Shown: positions 7,536-16,521 of the stretch, piece after piece | How the letters are laid out: each line of letters starts with the position of its first letter | Position numbering within the stretch: the stretch's first letter is position 1 | NCBI GenBank assembly: GCA_002353585.1 | Contig: DEJW01000015.1 | Location: 1-55,512, forward strand | DNA from: Prevotellaceae bacterium UBA2738 | GTDB lineage: Bacteria > Bacteroidota > Bacteroidia > Bacteroidales > Bacteroidaceae | Length of the DNA: 55,512 nucleotides | Reading direction: 5' to 3' | Notes under the pieces: model-generated | Told to the model about the DNA's origin: nothing | The model's database searches: none | What the model saw: only the letters and a program-made list of their open reading frames with translations | Translations under genes and position numbers: made by a program

Positions 7536-9362
7536 ATGAAAAGAAATCTATTATCTCTTCTTGCGCTCATGATTATGAGCATCATGAACATTCAAGCTGA
7601 CACCCAGCAAATTGCTTTCCCCGGAGCCGATGGCTATGGCAAGTACGCCACTGGTGGACGAGGTGGTGAAGTATGTTACGTAACAAGTCTGGATGACTGC
7701 TCTGACAACAATCTTGTGGAAGGAACCCTGCGCTGGGCCATACGTCATGACAACGGAGGCAAGCCACGTACCATACTTTTTAAAGTTGGTGGTACCATAC
7801 GCCTTACCTCTAAACTAAAATTCCAATATGATGATGTATCCATCCTCGGACAAACAGCTCCTGGTGGAGGTATATGCATTGCTGGATACGACATCTATTT
7901 GTGTAAAAGCAATATAATTCTACGTTACATTCGCTTCCGTGCTGGCGAGATGGCGGCATCAAGCATCACCTCACTGGACATGGAGAACGCCAAGAACGTA
8001 ATTATCGACCACTGCTCGCTCACATGGTCTATGGAGGAGTGTCTTACCGCCTATGACACAGATTACACTACTGTACAGTGGTGTATTATCGGTGAAGGAC
8101 TCTACAACAGCCTAAACCCTAAGGGAGTACGATCATACGCAACACAATGGGGTGGTGAGCACAGCACTATGCATCATTGTCTTATTACAAACTGCAATAG
8201 TCGTACTGTGCGTTTCAATGGTGTTAGAAACGAATCTAATATCGGACAAGGCAAGCACGACCATGACGCACAGGTTATATCTGAGTATGCCAACAATGTA
8301 GTATTCAACTGGGGCAAGTCAAACTCTCCTTATGGAGGTGAAGACAAGAAGAGCATCAATAATGATGCAGACGGCAATCACCTGGGATATGACCGTGTAT
8401 ATATGATAAATAACTACTACAGACCAGGTCCTACCACCAAGAGTCAGGTAAGCAGCACACGTTACTTTGTACAAGGCGACTACGATGGAACCGACGGATA
8501 TGGTCAATGGTATCTTAGCGGCAATAAGTTTGAGCTTGATAGCAAATGGAAAGGCAGTGGCACGCAGTGGAGCAATGACAATCTCACACTTGTAAACAAT
8601 GACAACCTTTATGGTTTTATTGCTGCCAACGGTCAACGTGCCTTCAACATGAATGGTTTGAGTTCTACCAAAGGTCAGGATTTCTATGATAAATATGTTA
8701 TGACATCATTGCCTGATGAAGGTCTCTCTGGACTTACATACGAAAGTGCTGACGAGGCATTTGAGTCTGTCTGCAAAGGTGCAGGTGCCTCTCTTCCTAA
8801 GTACGATGCTGTTGACACTCGTCTGTTAAAGGAAGCTCATGGTGACATCGACCCTATATACATTGGTGCAGCAAAGGCAAGACAAAAAGATGGAGGTATT
8901 GAACAGCCTCGTGGTACAGGTATCATCAATAGTCCAAACGACATCTCTGTTGACGAGTATGACGGCAAGTATATAACATTCGAATTTTCATATAAACCTT
9001 ATGGCGCTACTGACCCCGTGGCTGCTACAAATATCTACCCCGACCTCAATGGTACAAGCGCCGTTGAAGACACCGACGGCGACGGTATGCCTGACACATA
9101 CGAGGACAATAATGGCTTTAACAAGAACGATGCAAGCGACGGAGCAGCAATAGCAGCTAACGGCTACTCCAACCTCGAGAACTTCCTCAACGCTGTGGTT
9201 GCAGGTGAGGTAACACCTGAAGGTCAGCCAACTGCAATAGAGGCTGTTCAGGCTACAGAGCCAACAGTAAATAGTTCTGTAGAAAAGATTATCGACGGTA
9301 ACCACCTCATAATCAAGAAAAGCAATAATACATACAATGCCTCTGGTCAACTGATCAAATAA
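7536..9362 (+). CDS. Secreted pectate lyase, PL1 family
   Basis: The start at 7536 gives a clean signal peptide (MKRNLLSLLALMIM…QA|DTQQ); an upstream in-frame ATG at 7473 would prepend a charged stretch and is rejected. The mature N-terminus FPGADGYGKYATGGRGG is the hallmark of Bacteroidetes PL1 parallel beta-helix lyases. Later come TAPGGGICIAGYD, a WSMEECLT stretch, YATQWGGEHST and RTVRFNGVRN. These enzymes cleave polygalacturonate by calcium-dependent beta-elimination. Residues about 505-545 hold a calcium-binding EDTDGDGMPD segment and the YSNLENFLN motif usual at the end of this group. The C-terminus stops at YNASGQLIK, a short form of the type IX-like tail. A terminator follows, so it may be transcribed apart from the next lyase. 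Confidence 0.85.
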   Translation: MKRNLLSLLALMIMSIMNIQADTQQIAFPGADGYGKYATGGRGGEVCYVTSLDDCSDNNLVEGTLRWAIRHDNGGKPRTILFKVGGTIRLTSKLKFQYDDVSILGQTAPGGGICIAGYDIYLCKSNIILRYIRFRAGEMAASSITSLDMENAKNVIIDHCSLTWSMEECLTAYDTDYTTVQWCIIGEGLYNSLNPKGVRSYATQWGGEHSTMHHCLITNCNSRTVRFNGVRNESNIGQGKHDHDAQVISEYANNVVFNWGKSNSPYGGEDKKSINNDADGNHLGYDRVYMINNYYRPGPTTKSQVSSTRYFVQGDYDGTDGYGQWYLSGNKFELDSKWKGSGTQWSNDNLTLVNNDNLYGFIAANGQRAFNMNGLSSTKGQDFYDKYVMTSLPDEGLSGLTYESADEAFESVCKGAGASLPKYDAVDTRLLKEAHGDIDPIYIGAAKARQKDGGIEQPRGTGIINSPNDISVDEYDGKYITFEFSYKPYGATDPVAATNIYPDLNGTSAVEDTDGDGMPDTYEDNNGFNKNDASDGAAIAANGYSNLENFLNAVVAGEVTPEGQPTAIEAVQATEPTVNSSVEKIIDGNHLIIKKSNNTYNASGQLIK

Positions 9363-9389
9363 ATCTTTTTGAAGAAAAACTATACAAAA

Positions 9390-9430
9390 AGAAAAAATGA
9401 TACCATTTGTGTGTCATTTTTTCTGTTTTT
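9390..9430 (+). terminator. Probable rho-independent terminator after the first pectate lyase
   Basis: AGAAAAAATGA (9390-9400) pairs with TCATTTTTTCT (9414-9424) and is followed by a T-rich run (GTTTTTTATG). It lies 28 bp after the stop codon and before the promoter at 9463-9494. Confidence 0.6.
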
Positions 9431-9462
9431 TATGCATAAAGGAGCATTTTACCCCTAATTTA

Positions 9463-9494
9463 TTTGTGCACGTACACAAAAAATACTAACTTTG
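9463..9494 (+). promoter_or_regulatory. Promoter of the main pectinase gene cluster
   Basis: The -33 box TTTG (9463-9466) and the -7 box TAACTTTG (9487-9494) are 20 bp apart, a full Bacteroidetes promoter. No further good match was seen in the short gaps down to 30.7 kb, so this promoter may drive a long polycistronic message. It also shows that the in-frame ATG at 9464 cannot be the start of the next gene. Confidence 0.72.
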
Positions 9495-9538
9495 CACACA
9501 CAAAAACTAATTCTGCTAACTATAATTACAATCATCAT

Positions 9539-11392
9539 ATGAAAATTTCTACCCACCTGATTACCTTGCGTAATCTCTTTTTTACACTATTACTATTAGC
9601 TTTCTCAGCTACATCGTCATCAGCTGCTGTCACTATCAACCAAGCAGGAGGATGGCTCGAGACCGCATGGGTTGAATGGACCAACCTCAGTGGAGCACAG
9701 AGCTACAACGTATATGTAAGCGAGGCTAACACTAACTCATGGAAAAAACTTGATCGCGAACTGGTGCGCAACTACGGTACATACGGCAGAGCCGATGCTC
9801 TCGGACTGAAAGCTGGCAATTATCAGCTGAAGGTGGTGCCAGTAAGCAGCAATGGCGAGCTGACCGCAGAAGCATCGGTGACGGAGAGTCTTGAGGTGCG
9901 TGCTCACAATCGCCAAGGCTTTGCACACATGAACCGTCCCACCAGTGGTTGGACTGAAGGTGTGGGAGCATACAAGAATGACGGCACGCTGAAGGATGAT
10001 GCTGTCGTTCTGTATGTAACATCAAAGAATGCAAAAAACATCACCGTCAATTGGACACGTTATGAGGGCAAAGCTCCAGTGACATGGACAGGTTTGAATG
10101 ATGTCATTGATGGCTACCGCAAATGTATCGATGGAGGGGGAATGAAGAAGCCGCTCTGCATTCGTATCATTGGAACTGTCAAATACAGCGATTGTGATAA
10201 GATGGCATCAGGTCAGGGACTGCACATAAAAACTCAGGCGCAAAATGATTCAAATGTTGATATGCCGCTGACGTTAGAAGGTGTAGGCAAGGATGCAACT
10301 ATCTATGGTTTCGGAATGCAGATTAGCAACGCTATCGGTGTAGAAGTCCGTAACCTCGGTATCATGCTGTGTCTTGACGATGGTATTGAAATATCGCGTT
10401 ATAATACCAATATCTGGATTCATAATATGGATTTGTTCTATGGACAGACAGGCGGTGAGAGTGACAAGGTAAAGGGCGATGGCGCTGTAGATACCAAGGA
10501 CTCACGCTATTGTACCATATCCTCAAATCACTACTTTGACTGTGGCAAGTGTTGCCTTGTTGATGCCAGTGATAATAGAGGAACGTTTTATGCCAGCAGT
10601 CTGACTTATTGTGGCAACTGGTTTGACCATGCCGACCAGCGTTTGCCTCGCCTCCGTCATGGAGAAGCTTTCCACATATACAACAATTACTACGACGGCA
10701 ACGGACTCTATGGCGTAGGTCTTGCCTCTGCATCAAGTGCTTTTGTTGAGAATAACTACTTCCGCAACTGCCGTTACCCTATCGTTTCCTCAGCACAGGG
10801 TTCTGACCTCTGGCATGTGGCAGAGCTGAAGAAGGCTGGTACGAAGTCAAAGGGTGTCATGTCAGGCGAAGAAGGCGGTGTGTGCAAAGCTTATAATAAC
10901 CACATCGAAGGAGCCACATCGTATTTCAATCAGAATACAGCCACCACATATGGTCTTGACTTCTACGAGGTGACCTCACGTGACGAGCAAGTTCCTTCTT
11001 CCGTTACAGCGACTAAGGGAGGTTCTGCCTACAGCAACTTCGACACCACTGAAGGTCAGTTCTATCAGTGCACACCAATAGCGACCGAGGATGTCGTAGC
11101 TCATGTTACAGGGCAATATGGTGCAGGGCGTTGCCAGAAGGGCGACTTCTCATGGGAGTTTGACAATGCAACGGAAGATGCAAATAAGGAACTGATACCA
11201 GAACTAAAAGCTGCACTGTCTAACTACAAGAGCACTTTCGTAGATTTCTATCCTCAACCTACTGCTATCAACAACATTGATGCTGACAAAGCCTACAAGA
11301 ATACAGATATCTTCGTAACTCCTGCAGGACAACGAGTTGACAGTTCATACAAGGGTATGGTAATATCTGGCAACAAGAAGGTAATCAGATAA
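9539..11392 (+). CDS. Secreted pectate lyase, PL1 family, with N-terminal fibronectin-like domain
   Basis: The ATG at 9539 lies 45 bp after the -7 box and gives a good signal peptide (…FSATSSSAA|V). Residues about 30-120 look like a fibronectin type III-like module (ETAWVEWTNLSGAQSYNVYV). Residues about 130-440 are the PL1 beta-helix: VTWTGLNDVIDGYRKCI, a DDGIEISRYNTNIWIHNMD segment, a GAVDTK calcium-site region, and NWFDHADQRLPRLRHG, the PL1 arginine motif. It cuts polygalacturonate in the periplasm or outside the cell. The C-terminus ends VTPAGQRV…MVISGNKKVIR, the short type IX-like tail. Confidence 0.87.
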   Translation: MKISTHLITLRNLFFTLLLLAFSATSSSAAVTINQAGGWLETAWVEWTNLSGAQSYNVYVSEANTNSWKKLDRELVRNYGTYGRADALGLKAGNYQLKVVPVSSNGELTAEASVTESLEVRAHNRQGFAHMNRPTSGWTEGVGAYKNDGTLKDDAVVLYVTSKNAKNITVNWTRYEGKAPVTWTGLNDVIDGYRKCIDGGGMKKPLCIRIIGTVKYSDCDKMASGQGLHIKTQAQNDSNVDMPLTLEGVGKDATIYGFGMQISNAIGVEVRNLGIMLCLDDGIEISRYNTNIWIHNMDLFYGQTGGESDKVKGDGAVDTKDSRYCTISSNHYFDCGKCCLVDASDNRGTFYASSLTYCGNWFDHADQRLPRLRHGEAFHIYNNYYDGNGLYGVGLASASSAFVENNYFRNCRYPIVSSAQGSDLWHVAELKKAGTKSKGVMSGEEGGVCKAYNNHIEGATSYFNQNTATTYGLDFYEVTSRDEQVPSSVTATKGGSAYSNFDTTEGQFYQCTPIATEDVVAHVTGQYGAGRCQKGDFSWEFDNATEDANKELIPELKAALSNYKSTFVDFYPQPTAINNIDADKAYKNTDIFVTPAGQRVDSSYKGMVISGNKKVIR

Positions 11393-11433
11393 GACAAATT
11401 AAAACTACTAACCAATAAATAAAAGGTACACGC

Positions 11434-12741
11434 ATGAAGAAAACTCTATTTACAATCGTAGCGGCACTCTCTTGCTTCTGCCAGAGTTATGCCCAACTGT
11501 CACCATTTGACGAGAACGCTCCAGTGGGATGGGCTTCAATAGGAACAGAATGCACAGGTAGTAACAACCAGAATCCCGTGACTGTATCCACGGAAGAGGA
11601 ACTACGTGCCGCCTTACAAGCATGTAAGGGAGGTAAGGCTTCCAAAACTATTTATATAAGTGGAGAAATCTTTCTTGGAGAGAAACTTCGCTATGATGGT
11701 GTGAAGAACTGTACTATCTATGGTTTACCTGGTTCATTGCTTTACAACTATAATCATTCTGATGTTGCGGATGCTAATCCTGGTTTCTATTGTCAGAAGT
11801 GGGAGAACTGCATAATACGTAACGTTACAATCAAGGGTCCTGGTGCTTATGACATCAGTGGTTGTGACAACATCTCACTTGTAACAAGCACTAATATCTG
11901 GATTGATCATTGCGACCTGCAGGACGGTATGGATGGCAATCTCGACGCAAAGGATGGAGCTGACAATATCACAATTTCATGGTGTAAGTTTGCTTACTAC
12001 ATAGCTCCTTGGGCAAGACCTGGTGAGAGCGATGATCACCGTTGTTCTTCAATGTGGGGTTCAAGCAACAGCCGTGATGAGGAAGGTGACCTTAATTCTA
12101 CATTCGTAAATTGCTGGTGGTATCATGGTTGCGGACAGCGTTGCCCACGCATACGTTATGGTAATGTGCATATAGCTAACTGCCTGTGGGAGAATGGCAC
12201 AGAGGATGACCCTGCACAGTATTGCGTTGGCATAGGTCATGGCGCAGACCTGTACATAGAGAACAGTGACTTCACTCATACTGTATTGAAGACTGGTCAG
12301 TCTGATATGAGAGGCCATAACAAATATTACCTCACAGAAAAGAAAGTGTATGAGCTGACCATCAAGGGTTGCATAGGTGAAGCTGACGCACAGGAGCAAG
12401 GTGCCGGCAACACACATGGTTTCTACAATCCATATTCTGATACAAACTACAAACTCCGTACATATAAAGCAGAATACGTAGCCGACATCGTAAGGGATCC
12501 AGAAACTGGTGCTGGTGCTACTCTTGATGAGGATCTTCTTGCTACTCGTGGTAATGAGCACTGGGGCGAATATACCCCTACAGCCATAAAAGGTGTGGCT
12601 GACAATAGCGAGGCTCAGGTAGTGGGCATACGCTACTACAATGCAAATGGTGCTCTGCTTGACGCTCCTCAGAAGGGCATTAACATCATAGAGTTCCAGA
12701 TGAGCGACGGTACTAAGGTGGTGAACAAAATAAAGAAATGA
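11434..12741 (+). CDS. Secreted pectate lyase, PL1 family
   Basis: Signal peptide MKKTLFTIVAALSCF…YA|QLSPFD, then a single PL1 beta-helix of standard size (435 residues in total). Motifs: PVGWASIGTECTG near the mature N-terminus, WIDHCDLQDGMDGNLDAKDG followed by ADNITISWC (calcium-binding aspartates), and CGQRCPRIRYG (catalytic arginine region). It shares the whole plan with the next gene (12759), so the two are tandem paralogues. The C-terminus carries YYNANGALL…DGTKVVNKIKK, a tail variant. There are 41 bp from the previous stop and 17 bp to the next start, consistent with one transcript. Confidence 0.88.
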   Translation: MKKTLFTIVAALSCFCQSYAQLSPFDENAPVGWASIGTECTGSNNQNPVTVSTEEELRAALQACKGGKASKTIYISGEIFLGEKLRYDGVKNCTIYGLPGSLLYNYNHSDVADANPGFYCQKWENCIIRNVTIKGPGAYDISGCDNISLVTSTNIWIDHCDLQDGMDGNLDAKDGADNITISWCKFAYYIAPWARPGESDDHRCSSMWGSSNSRDEEGDLNSTFVNCWWYHGCGQRCPRIRYGNVHIANCLWENGTEDDPAQYCVGIGHGADLYIENSDFTHTVLKTGQSDMRGHNKYYLTEKKVYELTIKGCIGEADAQEQGAGNTHGFYNPYSDTNYKLRTYKAEYVADIVRDPETGAGATLDEDLLATRGNEHWGEYTPTAIKGVADNSEAQVVGIRYYNANGALLDAPQKGINIIEFQMSDGTKVVNKIKK

Positions 12742-12758
12742 TCTAGTATATTATAAAG

Positions 12759-14060
12759 ATGACGCGTACATTATATATAATAATAGCAACATTCATACTA
12801 TCGTTTGCACAGACAGCAAAAGCTCAGTTGTCTCAGTATGATGCCAACAAGCCAATAGGCTGGTGCACTCTCGGTAATGGTATTACTGGCGATGAGACAA
12901 ATACCGTATATCACGTCACCACCTACGACGAGATGAAGACAGCCTTCAAGAAAATCAATGGCACAATAGAAAACCGCACCATCTATTTTGATGCTGACAT
13001 CTTCGTGCCTGAGAAGTTCTTCGTGGGTGGAGCTAAGAACCTGACACTATATGGCAAACCCGGTACTAAGCTATACAACAACATCCACTCAGCTGTACAG
13101 GATGAGTCTGGCATCTTCTACTTCAAAGAATGTGAGAATCTCATCATACGCAACATCGTGATGGAGTGTGCAGGTGCCTTCGACAACAGTTCAGCTGACA
13201 ACATGCAGCTGGTAACCTGCAAGAATGTATGGGTTGACCACTGCGATTTCCTTGATGGCGTTGACGGTTGTCTTGACATTAAGACTGGCTCAGACAATAT
13301 CAGCATAACATGGTGCCGCTTCCGTTATCTCCTACCCTTTTGGCCTGACGGCAAGGGAGGAGCCAACGACCACCGTTTCCCTCTGCTCATAGGTAGTGGT
13401 GACAAGAATACCGAAGATATCGGACATCTTAACACCACGATAGCCTACTGCTGGTTTGACGAAGGATGCATGGAGCGTACACCTCGCGTCAGGAAGGGCA
13501 ATATTCACGTTGTAAACTGCGACTACACCAACGTGGGTGCGCACTATCTCGTAGGCCCTGGCTACCTTGCCAACATCTACGAAGAGAAATGCGACATGAC
13601 AGCAATAGACCTTAACCTGCCAAACAACAGCGAATTTACGAAAAATACCCAAGACGGCTCCAAAACTCTTGAGTGGAAGAATTACGCTACGGAGAAGAAC
13701 TACAAGGACTTCAACCTAACCATCACCGACGTGCTTGGAGGGCAGGAAGTAAAACAACGCTCAGGCACTAAGGACTACTACAACCCCTATACAGATGGTA
13801 GCGCAGCTGGCGTAACACCATATGACAAGACACTCGTTAAGGCATTTGTAGAAAATGAGGAAACAGGTGCCGGTGCTACACTTGACTACGATCTGCTTGA
13901 CACTCGCGGCAACTCACAGCAGCTTGAGGCTACGGCTATAAACTATGTTAACGGTTCCGTTAACGTTCCCGTTAACAAGACATATAACCTTGCAGGTCAG
14001 CAAGTGTCTGCTAACTATAGAGGTTTCGTAATTTCTGGTGGAAAGAAAATAATCAAATAA
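12759..14060 (+). CDS. Secreted pectate lyase, PL1 family
   Basis: A tandem paralogue of the preceding gene: signal peptide ending TAKA|QLSQYD, PIGWCTLGNG at the mature start, WVDHCDFLDGVDGCLDIKTG with SDNISITWC for calcium binding, and CMERTPRVRKG as the PL1 arginine motif. An asparagine/valine/proline linker encoded by AACGNN-type hexamers (13947-13977) precedes the short tail TYNLAGQQV…GGKKIIK. Differences from its neighbour in the loop after the CRF motif (PFWPDGKGGANDHR) may tune substrate length or methylation preference (inference). Confidence 0.88.
   Translation: MTRTLYIIIATFILSFAQTAKAQLSQYDANKPIGWCTLGNGITGDETNTVYHVTTYDEMKTAFKKINGTIENRTIYFDADIFVPEKFFVGGAKNLTLYGKPGTKLYNNIHSAVQDESGIFYFKECENLIIRNIVMECAGAFDNSSADNMQLVTCKNVWVDHCDFLDGVDGCLDIKTGSDNISITWCRFRYLLPFWPDGKGGANDHRFPLLIGSGDKNTEDIGHLNTTIAYCWFDEGCMERTPRVRKGNIHVVNCDYTNVGAHYLVGPGYLANIYEEKCDMTAIDLNLPNNSEFTKNTQDGSKTLEWKNYATEKNYKDFNLTITDVLGGQEVKQRSGTKDYYNPYTDGSAAGVTPYDKTLVKAFVENEETGAGATLDYDLLDTRGNSQQLEATAINYVNGSVNVPVNKTYNLAGQQVSANYRGFVISGGKKIIK
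13947..13977. repeat. GTTNNC hexamer array inside a lyase linker
   Basis: Units GTTAAC, GGTTCC-like, GTTAAC, GTTCCC and GTTAAC run in frame and encode the NGSVNVPVN linker between the catalytic domain and the C-terminal tail. Confidence 0.75.
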
Positions 14061-14092
14061 AATATACTAACTAAAAAAATCTTTTAACAATC

Positions 14093-16492
14093 ATGAGAGT
14101 AAATCTACAATCTTTCAAAAGAATGGCTGTTGCATCTTGTGCAGCAGTGTTCGCCTTTGCTACAGCATCGGCAACAGACATTCACGTTGCTACTACAGGT
14201 AGCGACACTAATGATGGTACAGAGGCAGCTCCTCTTGCTACCATCCACAAGGCTATGGAACTGGTAAAGGCAGGTGACCGCATCCTCGTTCATGAGGGTA
14301 CCTACACTATCTCTGAGCGTATCAAGATTCCAGAGTTGCCAACCAATGCTGACAAGCGTTGCGAACTGCGTGCTTGGCCAGAGAGTGCAGTAGGCAAGGT
14401 AATCATCGACGGTTCTGCCATGAACCACACTACCCAGAATGAGTTTAAGATGGGACGTTGTATCTACGTCAACCACCTCGCTAACTACTGGACCTTCTAC
14501 GGACTGGTGCTCCAGAATGCAGAAGATAACGGTATGAAGGTGGAGGGTTCTTACAACATCATCGAGCGTTGTACCTTCCGTTGGAACAACGATACTGGTC
14601 TGCAGATTGGTATGTTCAAGGACTTCACCATTGAGGAGACAAAGTCATTCCCTATCAGCGGTCAGCCACAGTTCAACCCTGGCTACACATATTGCCGCTA
14701 CAATAAGGTAATCAACTGTGACTCATACGAGAATGCTGACGCAAGAACATATAACGGTTCTGACGACTACGGCGATGCTGACGGTTTCGCATGTAAGTTG
14801 TTCCCTGGACCTGGCACAGAGTTCCACGGATGTCGTGCATGGACAAACTCTGATGACAACTGGGACCTCTACATGGTTTATCACCCAGTAGTAATCGACT
14901 CTTGTTGGGCATACAACGCAGGTCGTACTAAGGATGGTAGAGACGTAGGTAACGGTAACGGCTTCAAGCTCGGTGGCGGTGGTACCTCTGGCGGTGCAGC
15001 TTTCGCTCAGTCAACTGGTGCTCACGTTGTTACCAACTGTGTTGCTTTCGGTAACCTCAAGAAAGGTTTTGACCAGAACAATGCATACGAGGGAATGTAT
15101 ATCCTTAACTGTGTAGGATGGGGCAATGACTTCAACTATCGTTTCTCTACAGAGTTCAAGTATGGACTTATGGATATCCACAACTGTATAGGTTGGGGAG
15201 CAAAAACTAACAACCACGAGTTCCTCTCAAGCGGTCCTGAGCACAACACAGATTACAACTCATGGACAACTATTGACGGTTGCGAGCCAATCAAGGATAA
15301 GAAGATTAAGACAAAGGACTACAGCGGCGAGTTCCAGTCACTCTCTGTTGCTGACTTCCAGGCAGAGCGTGAGGCAGACGGTTCACTGCCTAACAACGGT
15401 TTCGCACGTCTGAAGGAAACAAGCACTGTATTCAAGGACAAGGGTATGCCTATCATAGGTTACACTCCTACACGTAAGATGACTCAGGCAGAGGCAGAAG
15501 CTGCAGGCGTGGAGCTTGTTACTGCTGACGATATCTATATCGGTTACAACGATGCAGCACCAGAGTTCGGTGCATTCGAACTTCCTGGCGTGCCATACGA
15601 GTTTGAGAGACCTCAACCTATTGAGCTGACTTGTAAGACTGCAAACTCTTCACAGGAGGTTATCGCAGGTTCTGCTATCGAGCCTATCGTATATGAGTGG
15701 AGCGACGTAGCAACAAGCGGTGTTGTGACCAACCTTCCTGCTGGTCTGACATGGAGTGTTGAAGGCAACACTATGACCATCAGCGGCACACCAACAGCTG
15801 GCGGTACATTCACAGTTACTGCTTCTGCTGACGCGACAAGCCCCGTTAAGCCTCGCTCAACTACTGGTAGCATCAAGGTCGTTACTCCTTTCAAGGTGCT
15901 CACTGGCGACTGGTATCATTTCCAGGATGCATGGGATGCACTGCCAGCTGACCTCCAGGGCGTAATGGAACTCATTGGTGAGGCTACTGTCTATGACCCA
16001 GAATACACAGAGCCTAAGGATGGTAGCATCCCAGCAGGTTGCACACAGGGTGGTATCGATATGGCAAAGAGCGGCGGTGGTATCCGCTGGCACTTCACTG
16101 ACGGTGTGCTTCAGCTCAAGATCAACCTCCACTTCACAGGTGGTCGTGACTACACCATCAAGTGGACTAATGCTGACAACACTTCTGGTCAGAACAGCAT
16201 CACTGGCATGACCAAGGGCACCTACTGCGAGTGGGATGTTATCGGTAACGCAGGTCTCACAGAGGACGAAGCTAAGAACATCCGCACTATAGAAATTCTC
16301 AATACTAAGTCAAGCGGCGGTGCTCGCGTATATGACCAGTACATCCGCGTACCACTGACAGAGTCTGCTATCAGCAATGTTAACGAAAACGCTAACCTTA
16401 ACGTTAACGTTCCCGTTAAAGTTGTCAGTGGTGGTCGCATCGTAGTACTCAAGAATGGTGTTCGCTACGACATCCTTGGCAGAAAGCTCTAA
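14093..16492 (+). CDS. Secreted PL9-type pectate lyase with C-terminal accessory domains
   Basis: Signal peptide ending ATASA|TDIHVATTGSD. Residues about 28-500 are a right-handed beta-helix of the PL9 (Pel9A-like) type: DTGLQIG, DADGFACKLFPGPG, WTNSDDNWDLY (calcium aspartates) and GNGNGFKLGGG with the candidate catalytic Lys292. PL9 enzymes cleave polygalacturonate endolytically by beta-elimination, using Lys as base. Residues about 505-600 look like a putative Ig-fold (SGTPTAGGTFTVTA), and about 600-760 like a beta-rich, probably carbohydrate-binding module. An AACGNN array encodes a linker before a tail ending YDILGRKL, the shorter of the two tail forms. It is the first of four consecutive PL9 genes. 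Confidence 0.85.
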   Translation: MRVNLQSFKRMAVASCAAVFAFATASATDIHVATTGSDTNDGTEAAPLATIHKAMELVKAGDRILVHEGTYTISERIKIPELPTNADKRCELRAWPESAVGKVIIDGSAMNHTTQNEFKMGRCIYVNHLANYWTFYGLVLQNAEDNGMKVEGSYNIIERCTFRWNNDTGLQIGMFKDFTIEETKSFPISGQPQFNPGYTYCRYNKVINCDSYENADARTYNGSDDYGDADGFACKLFPGPGTEFHGCRAWTNSDDNWDLYMVYHPVVIDSCWAYNAGRTKDGRDVGNGNGFKLGGGGTSGGAAFAQSTGAHVVTNCVAFGNLKKGFDQNNAYEGMYILNCVGWGNDFNYRFSTEFKYGLMDIHNCIGWGAKTNNHEFLSSGPEHNTDYNSWTTIDGCEPIKDKKIKTKDYSGEFQSLSVADFQAEREADGSLPNNGFARLKETSTVFKDKGMPIIGYTPTRKMTQAEAEAAGVELVTADDIYIGYNDAAPEFGAFELPGVPYEFERPQPIELTCKTANSSQEVIAGSAIEPIVYEWSDVATSGVVTNLPAGLTWSVEGNTMTISGTPTAGGTFTVTASADATSPVKPRSTTGSIKVVTPFKVLTGDWYHFQDAWDALPADLQGVMELIGEATVYDPEYTEPKDGSIPAGCTQGGIDMAKSGGGIRWHFTDGVLQLKINLHFTGGRDYTIKWTNADNTSGQNSITGMTKGTYCEWDVIGNAGLTEDEAKNIRTIEILNTKSSGGARVYDQYIRVPLTESAISNVNENANLNVNVPVKVVSGGRIVVLKNGVRYDILGRKL
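16378..16423. repeat. GTTNNC hexamer array inside the first PL9 gene
   Basis: Hexamers GTTAAC, GAAAAC, GCTAAC, CTTAAC, GTTAAC, GTTCCC and GTTAAA encode an NVNENANLNVNVPVK linker directly before the C-terminal tail. Confidence 0.75.
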
Positions 16493-16521
16493 AACTTTCA
16501 CACATTATATATAATATGTAG

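Noticed and set aside
9463..9494. Pectin-responsive operator or riboswitch ahead of the pectinase cluster
   Set aside because: The 45-nt leader after the -7 box shows no clear dyad or structured element.
9464..9538. Upstream in-frame ATG extending the second pectate lyase
   Set aside because: The -7 promoter box lies inside the extension, so it cannot be translated from that promoter.
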